Of a stretch of 9,897 nucleotides of DNA, positions 6,438-9,897 are shown in pieces. Below the pieces are notes generated by a model that ran no database searches, was not told the origin of the DNA, and was given only the letters and a program-made list of their open reading frames with translations. How positions within the stretch are numbered: the first letter of the stretch is position 1; each line of letters begins with the position of its first letter. The position numbers and the translations under genes were made by a program. The stretch is from Paracoccaceae bacterium (lineage in GTDB: Bacteria; Pseudomonadota; Alphaproteobacteria; Rhodobacterales; Rhodobacteraceae), in the NCBI GenBank assembly GCA_007131945.1, contig SLPP01000147.1, positions 1 through 9,897 of the forward strand. The letters are read 5' to 3'.

Positions 6438-7826
6438 TCAGAACAGCACCGACGGCAGCCAGGTCACGATCCCGGGGAAGATGAAGAGGATCGCGATCGC
6501 CAGGATCTGCAGCCCGACGAAGGGCACCGCGCCGCGATAGATCATCATCGTCGTGACCGAGTTCGGCGCCACCCCGCGCAGGTAGAAGAGCGAGAACCCG
6601 AAGGGCGGGGTCAGGAACGAGGTCTGCAGGTTCACGCCGATCATCACCCCCAGCCAGACCGGATCGATGCCGAGGAGCAGCAGCGTCGGCGCGGTGATCG
6701 GCAGGACGATGAAGATGATCTCGAACGTGTCGAGGATGAAGCCGAGGACGAACATGATGATCATCACGGTGATCATCGCGCCCATCGCCCCGCCGGGCAT
6801 CGAGGTCAGGAACTCGCGCACGAGGTTGTCGCCACCCATCTGCCGGAAGACGATGGCGAAGACCGAGGCGCCGAAGAGGATGATGAAGATCATCGAGGTG
6901 ATGACCGCGGTGCGCCGCGCGACATCGACCAGGACCGCGCGACTCAGCCGCCAGCGCAGCGCGGCGAGGATCGTCGCCCCCACCGCGCCGACCGAGGCGG
7001 CCTCGGTCGGGGTGGCGATGCCGCCGAGGATCGAGCCGAGGACCGCGAAGATCAGGATCAGCGGCGGGAAGAAGGCGACCAGCACCTCCTTCCAGAGCCC
7101 GCGCTTCTCGTCCTCCGGGACGGGCGTTGCGGGGCAGCTTTCCGGCCGCAGGAAGGACATCAAGACGATATAGGCCAGATAGAGCCCGACCAGCAGGAAC
7201 CCCGGCAGCAGCGCCCCGGCGAAGAGATCGCCCACCGAGACCGTCTGCGGCGCGAAGTTGCCAAGGCTCATCTGCACCTGGCTGTGCATCCCCGAGATCA
7301 TGTCGCCCATGAAGATGAGCACCGTCGAGGGCGGGATGATCTGGCCGAGCGTGCCCGAGGCGCAGATCGTGCCACAGGCGAGCTTCGGGTCGTAGCCCGC
7401 GCGCAGCATCGCCGGCAGCGAGATGAGCCCCATCGTCACCACCGTCGCGCCCACCACGCCCGTGGAGGCCGCCAGCAGCGCGCCCACCAGGATCACCGAA
7501 ATCCCCAGCCCGCCGCGCATGTTGCCGAAGAGCTTGCCCATCGTCGACAGCAGCTGCTCGGCGATCTTCGAGCGCTCCAGCATCACGCCCATGAAGATGA
7601 AGAGCGGCACCGCGACCAGCACCTCGTTGATCATGTAGCCGGTGTAGCGGCCGGCGAGCGCGCGCAGGTTCGACATGTCGAAGACGCCGAACTGCAGGCC
7701 GATCCAGGCGAAGATGATCGAGGTGCCGGCGAGCGTGAAGGCCACCGGGAAGCCCAGCAGCAGCATGCCGATGACGCCGAAGAACATCAGGCCGGCCAGG
7801 ATCTCGCCGATCAGAACGGGGTCCAT
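6438..7826 (-). CDS. TRAP transporter large permease subunit (DctM/TakM type)
   Basis: This inner-membrane subunit forms the transport channel of a tripartite ATP-independent periplasmic (TRAP) transporter, which uses an ion gradient to import an organic acid delivered by a periplasmic receptor. The 462-residue protein is strongly hydrophobic throughout, with about 12 membrane segments. It starts at ILAGLMFFGVIGMLLLGFPV (9-28), has the conserved core LLAASTGVVGATVVTMG (117-133) and SGTLGQIIPPSTVLIFMGD (157-175), then GGIATPTEAASVGAVGA (268-284). NLQTSFLTPPFGFSLFYLRG (399-418) is characteristic of the FcbT3/TakM branch. A polar loop (about 226-248) breaks the hydrophobic pattern, and the branch is generally longer than classical DctM. 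The ATG is 8 nt after the small-permease stop, so the two are co-transcribed. I leave the symbol blank because substrate and exact paralogue are unknown. Confidence 0.93.
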   Translation of the reverse strand: MDPVLIGEILAGLMFFGVIGMLLLGFPVAFTLAGTSIIFAWIGLQFGVFDMSNLRALAGRYTGYMINEVLVAVPLFIFMGVMLERSKIAEQLLSTMGKLFGNMRGGLGISVILVGALLAASTGVVGATVVTMGLISLPAMLRAGYDPKLACGTICASGTLGQIIPPSTVLIFMGDMISGMHSQVQMSLGNFAPQTVSVGDLFAGALLPGFLLVGLYLAYIVLMSFLRPESCPATPVPEDEKRGLWKEVLVAFFPPLILIFAVLGSILGGIATPTEAASVGAVGATILAALRWRLSRAVLVDVARRTAVITSMIFIILFGASVFAIVFRQMGGDNLVREFLTSMPGGAMGAMITVMIIMFVLGFILDTFEIIFIVLPITAPTLLLLGIDPVWLGVMIGVNLQTSFLTPPFGFSLFYLRGVAPNSVTTMMIYRGAVPFVGLQILAIAILFIFPGIVTWLPSVLF

Positions 7827-7834
7827 GGCTCAGC

Positions 7835-8386
7835 TCACTCCGTGTCGTACTTGTAGCGGTAGTCGTCGGGCACCAGGTCCTCGCGCCCGGCCAGAAGCAG
7901 GATCGAGCGGATCGCCATCGCGACGCCCTGCGCGGCGATGGTGACGGCGAAGACCAGGATGAAGGTCTTGAGCACCCAGAGCCCGGGCATCCCGCCGGGA
8001 TTGGCCGACGGCTCGAACAGCCGCCAGGAGCGCTGGACGAAGGTGAAACTGTAGTTCCAGACGACCCAAGCGAAGGGCAAAAGGAAGATACAGACCCCGA
8101 GCAGGTCGAGCGCCGCCTTGGTCCTCGTCGAGGCCGGTCGATAGAAGATGTCGACCCGGACATGATCGTTGCGGTAGAGCGCGTAGCCCGCCACCGCGGT
8201 GAACATCGCCCCGTTCATCCACGGATAGAGATCCTGCATCCACAGCCGCGTGATGCCGAAGACGTAGCGCTCGACCACCACCCAGAAGCAGACCAGCACG
8301 ATGGCGACGGCAAGCCACATGACGGTGTTTCCGATCAACCGGTTGATCAGATTGATCAGTTGCATCAGGTAGGACAGGAGGATCAC
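7835..8386 (-). CDS. TRAP transporter small permease subunit (DctQ/TakQ type)
   Basis: The small membrane subunit partners the large permease in TRAP uptake. From the GTG at 8386 the product has 183 residues with four hydrophobic segments, about 21-39, 56-71, 91-112 and 139-159. It has the family motif HVRVDIFYRPAS (75-86) after segment two and RLFEPSANPGGMPGLW (122-137) before segment four. Start choice is uncertain. The GTG has AGGG 7 nt upstream and gives the usual N-terminal length. An ATG at 8428 would add 14 basic residues, lacks a clear ribosome binding site and would put a hairpin (8408-8420) in coding sequence. An ATG at 8365 has no visible binding site. The gene follows the receptor gene after a 150-nt hairpin-rich spacer and ends 8 nt before the large permease. 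Confidence 0.88.
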   Translation of the reverse strand: MILLSYLMQLINLINRLIGNTVMWLAVAIVLVCFWVVVERYVFGITRLWMQDLYPWMNGAMFTAVAGYALYRNDHVRVDIFYRPASTRTKAALDLLGVCIFLLPFAWVVWNYSFTFVQRSWRLFEPSANPGGMPGLWVLKTFILVFAVTIAAQGVAMAIRSILLLAGREDLVPDDYRYKYDTE

Positions 8387-8407
8387 GGTCTTGCCCTGCT
8401 CGCACGG

Positions 8408-8477
8408 CCGGCGGAGCCGGACGGGCATGATGTCCGGTCAACCGGCGCGCGGCGCAGCGCGTCGGCGGGCGCGCTGC
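8408..8477 (-). repeat. Three further small hairpins in the receptor-to-permease spacer
   Basis: Besides the large stem next to the receptor stop, the spacer holds three perfect inverted repeats. They are CCGGC-gga-GCCGG (8408-8420), CCGGT-ca-ACCGG (8434-8445) and GCAGCGCG / CGCGCTGC with an 8-nt loop (8454-8477). No coding frame with a convincing start explains the spacer. Together they would make a heavily folded RNA segment between the receptor and permease cistrons, consistent with control of relative expression or mRNA decay. GC-rich DNA makes short repeats common, so the individual small hairpins are weak evidence. Confidence 0.4.
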
Positions 8478-8492
8478 CTGCATGACGAGGAT

Positions 8493-8523
8493 GCGTTGCC
8501 CCCGGCAGAACCGGGGGCAACGC
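8493..8523 (-). terminator. Strong 13-bp intercistronic stem-loop after the TRAP receptor gene
   Basis: GCGTTGCCCCCGG (8493-8505) and CCGGGGGCAACGC (8511-8523) are perfect reverse complements around a 5-nt loop. The stem begins 13 nt after the receptor stop codon. No T-run follows on the minus strand (ATCCTCGTC), so it is more likely a partial terminator or 3'-end stabiliser than a full terminator. TRAP and ABC systems commonly need far more receptor than permease, and such a stem between the cistrons is a known way to achieve that; its action here is inferred. Confidence 0.65.
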
Positions 8524-8536
8524 TGAAACGCTCCGC

Positions 8537-9646
8537 TCAGCCAAGATCGCTGAGGTCGAAGAACCGCTCGCGCGCCTGCAGGAAGGTCTGGTCGGTCCCT
8601 TCGGTGCGGGTGCGCAGCAGGTTGAGCGATTCCACGAAGCTCTCCGCCGTCCGCTTGGTCAGCGGATCGCTGCTGTCGAGGATCTCGGACAGGATCTCCT
8701 TGGAGGCGCTGGCGCCAGCCTCGAGGATGCTGTCGGGGAACTCCGAGTGGGTGATCACGCCGTGCTCGTTGACCAGCGTCGCCAGCGCGCGCGGGTCGTT
8801 GGCGTAGAAGTCGGAAGCGACCTGGTCGTATTCGGCCTGGCAGACATCCTCGATGATGCGCCGCAGGTTCGCGGGCAGCGCCTCGTATTTCGCCTTGTCG
8901 ACGACGAGCTCGGTCGCCAGGCCCGGCTCGATGAAGGACGAGGTATAGTAGTGCTTGCGCACCTGGTGGAAGCCCAGCGCCAGGTCGTTGAAGGGGCCGA
9001 CGAACTCGGCCGCGTCCAGCGTCCCGGTCTGCAGCGCGGCGAAGATCTCGCCGGCGGCGAGGTTGGTCACCGAGGCGCCCATCCTTGCCCAGACCTGACC
9101 GCCGAGACCCGGCGTGCGGAAGCGCAGGCCCTGGATGTCGTCGATGCCGGTTAGTTCGTTGGAGAACCATCCGCCGGCCTGGGTGCCGGTGTCGCCCGAC
9201 AGGAAGCCCTTGACGCCGAACTGGTCGTAGATGTCGTCCCAGATCTCCTGCCCGCCGAGGTAGCGCACCCAGGCGGCGAGCTCGCGCGAGGTCATGCCGA
9301 ACGGCACCCCGGTGAAGAACGACAGCCCCACCGACTTGTTCTGCCAGTAATAGGCCGCGCCGTGCATCATCTCGGCCGAGCCGTCGATGACCGCGTCGAG
9401 CGACTGCAGCGCCGGCACCATCTCGCCGGCGGTGAAGACCTGGATGGTCAGCTGTCCGTCCGAGGCCTCGGTGATCCGGTCGGCCAGGCGCTGCGCGCCG
9501 ACGCCGAGGCCGGGGAAGTTGCGCGGCCAGGTGGTCACCATTCGCCAGGTCTGGCGGCCCTGGGCGACGGCCGGCGCGGCCAGCGTGCCGGCGGCAGCCG
9601 CGGCGCCGCCCACGGCCGAGGTACGAAGAAAGGAACGACGATCCAT
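8537..9646 (-). CDS. TRAP transporter periplasmic receptor, TakP-like (DctP family)
   Basis: This periplasmic receptor captures an organic acid and delivers it to the TRAP permease encoded downstream. The 369-residue protein starts with a twin-arginine (Tat) signal: DRRSFLRTS at 2-10, a short Ala-rich hydrophobic core and an AVAQ cleavage region near 26-29. Family motifs follow in order: FTAGEMVPALQSLDAVIDG (71-89), AAYYWQNKS (97-105), GDTGTQAGGWF (151-161), LRFRTPGLGG (174-183) and AAEFVGPFNDLALGF (212-226). These place it with TakP (2-oxoacids) and the COG4663 'mannitol/chloroaromatic' branch. Gln156, Arg177 and Glu214 match the ligand and cation site, but Phe215 occupies the place of a Trp in TakP. 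GGGAGG lies 6 nt before the ATG at 9646, which together with the Tat motif rejects a longer frame opening at 9712. Substrate is not determinable from sequence alone. Confidence 0.93.
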   Translation of the reverse strand: MDRRSFLRTSAVGGAAAAAGTLAAPAVAQGRQTWRMVTTWPRNFPGLGVGAQRLADRITEASDGQLTIQVFTAGEMVPALQSLDAVIDGSAEMMHGAAYYWQNKSVGLSFFTGVPFGMTSRELAAWVRYLGGQEIWDDIYDQFGVKGFLSGDTGTQAGGWFSNELTGIDDIQGLRFRTPGLGGQVWARMGASVTNLAAGEIFAALQTGTLDAAEFVGPFNDLALGFHQVRKHYYTSSFIEPGLATELVVDKAKYEALPANLRRIIEDVCQAEYDQVASDFYANDPRALATLVNEHGVITHSEFPDSILEAGASASKEILSEILDSSDPLTKRTAESFVESLNLLRTRTEGTDQTFLQARERFFDLSDLG

Positions 9647-9652
9647 GAATAT

Positions 9653-9658
9653 CCTCCC
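9653..9658 (-). promoter_or_regulatory. Ribosome binding site deciding the TRAP receptor start
   Basis: GGGAGG on the minus strand stands 6 nt before the ATG at 9646. It is the strongest ribosome binding site in the window, fitting a receptor made in excess over its permease. Confidence 0.8.
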
Positions 9659-9668
9659 ATGGTCTTTT

Positions 9669-9678
9669 GTTGGCCAAC
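9669..9678. promoter_or_regulatory. 10-bp palindrome in the TRAP receptor leader, possible operator
   Basis: GTTGGCCAAC is a perfect palindrome, centred about 27 nt upstream of the receptor ATG and downstream of the candidate promoter, where a repressor could block transcription. Part of it (GGCCAACC) recurs at 9769-9776. No regulator gene is in the window to pair with it. Confidence 0.3.
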
Positions 9679-9701
9679 CCGTCTGGGGGCTGATGGCAGC
9701 C

Positions 9702-9731
9702 CTTATATGCACAGTTTCCCGAAGCTGAAAA
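9702..9731 (-). promoter_or_regulatory. Candidate sigma-70 promoter of the TRAP operon
   Basis: On the minus strand TTTTCA (9726-9731) and TATAAG (9702-9707) are separated by 18 nt, matching the -35 and -10 consensus at 4 of 6 and 5 of 6 positions. The stretch from 9702 to 9745 is clearly more AT-rich than its surroundings. The leader to the receptor ATG at 9646 would be about 50 nt. Confidence 0.45.
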
Positions 9732-9757
9732 CACGTTTTGTTTTGCGTTCGTGCACG

Positions 9758-9776
9758 GGTTGTGGGCCGGCCAACC
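9758..9776. repeat. Inverted repeat upstream of the TRAP promoter, possible activator site
   Basis: GGTTG (9758-9762) and CAACC (9772-9776) form a 5-bp inverted repeat around 9 nt that includes the palindrome GGCCGGCC (9765-9772). It lies about 30 nt upstream of the candidate -35 box, a usual place for an activator. An adjoining palindrome CGTGCACG occupies 9750-9757. Short arms and GC bias make this a weak call. Confidence 0.25.
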
Positions 9777-9810
9777 TGCCGTTGTTCCCGGCTCCGGGTG
9801 ACGGCCGGCT

Positions 9811-9897
9811 TCAGCGCGGGTTGCGAAGGTTCAGCCAGTTCGCGCCGAAGATGAGCACCGCGCCGAGGAAGACGAAGGGGTCGAGCGGCTCGGCATA
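9811..9897 (-). CDS. C-terminal end of a membrane protein, probably EamA/DMT permease (5' part outside window)
   Basis: Reading the minus strand from the right edge gives 28 residues and a TGA stop at 9811-9813. The tail is YAEPLDPFVFLGAVLIFGAN followed by WLNLRNPR. An E-P-L-x-P motif followed by a single hydrophobic helix (GAVLIFGANWL) and a short basic end is the usual last helix of drug/metabolite transporter (EamA/RhaT-like) exporters. The gene points toward the TRAP operon on the same strand but is separated from it by about 165 nt containing the candidate promoter, so it is probably a separate unit. The fragment is too short to say more. Confidence 0.6.
   Translation of the reverse strand, partial: YAEPLDPFVFLGAVLIFGANWLNLRNPR

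Noticed and set aside
5907..7856. A very long plus-strand open frame (649 codons) opposite aroQ and dctM
   Set aside because: Its translation is low-complexity, rich in Arg, Asp, His and Gln, as expected for the antisense of GC-rich coding DNA, and it fully overlaps two well-identified genes.
9647..9712. Upstream start for the TRAP receptor
   Set aside because: It would bury the twin-arginine signal behind 22 extra residues and ignores the strong GGGAGG before the ATG at 9646.
1..9897. A hidden novel system (defence island, mobile element, CRISPR, RNA gene)
   Set aside because: All larger frames are assigned to flagellar, shikimate or transporter genes apart from one 144-residue protein; I saw no direct-repeat array, transposase, integrase, tRNA or rRNA pattern.

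Overview
The window is GC-rich, and its gene content suggests an alphaproteobacterium, most likely of the Rhodobacterales/Rhodobacteraceae. The flagellar order flgE-flgK-flgL-flgI, a CtrA-like site before flgE and a Tat-exported TRAP solute receptor of the TakP type all fit that group. The assignment is inferred from family knowledge; there is no rRNA or other phylogenetic marker in the window. Nearly everything lies on the minus strand; only the gene fragment at the left edge is on the plus strand.

Left edge (1-754): the 3' end of a plus-strand membrane protein, probably a TctB-family subunit of a tripartite tricarboxylate transporter, converges on a minus-strand 144-residue protein that I do not recognise. 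A GC hairpin lies between them.

Flagellar block (867-5800, minus strand): flgE (hook), flgK and flgL (hook-filament junction) and flgI (P-ring) form one tightly packed operon. The gaps are 34 nt (flgE-flgK), 2 nt (flgK-flgL) and a 4-nt overlap (flgL-flgI). The last three genes each have a GGAG ribosome binding site 7-8 nt from an ATG. A near-match to the CtrA box TTAA-N7-TTAA lies about 60 nt before flgE. The products build the outer-membrane bushing, the hook and the junction to the filament.

Middle (5931-6368): aroQ, a type II 3-dehydroquinate dehydratase of the shikimate pathway, stands alone between the flagellar and transporter operons. A consensus -35 box inside an inverted repeat lies before it.

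Transporter block (6438-9646, minus strand): a complete TRAP transporter reads receptor (dctP-like), then small permease (dctQ-like), then large permease (dctM-like). All three parts look like the TakP / 'mannitol-chloroaromatic' branch, which suggests a 2-oxoacid, lactate or similar organic-acid substrate. A run of hairpins, including a perfect 13-bp stem, fills the receptor-to-permease spacer. Upstream are a candidate sigma-70 promoter and palindromes.

Right edge (9811-9897): the last 28 residues of a minus-strand membrane protein, probably an EamA/DMT permease.

I saw no mobile element, CRISPR array, tRNA, rRNA or defence system. The window looks like ordinary core genome; the points worth a second look are regulatory details and one unrecognised protein.
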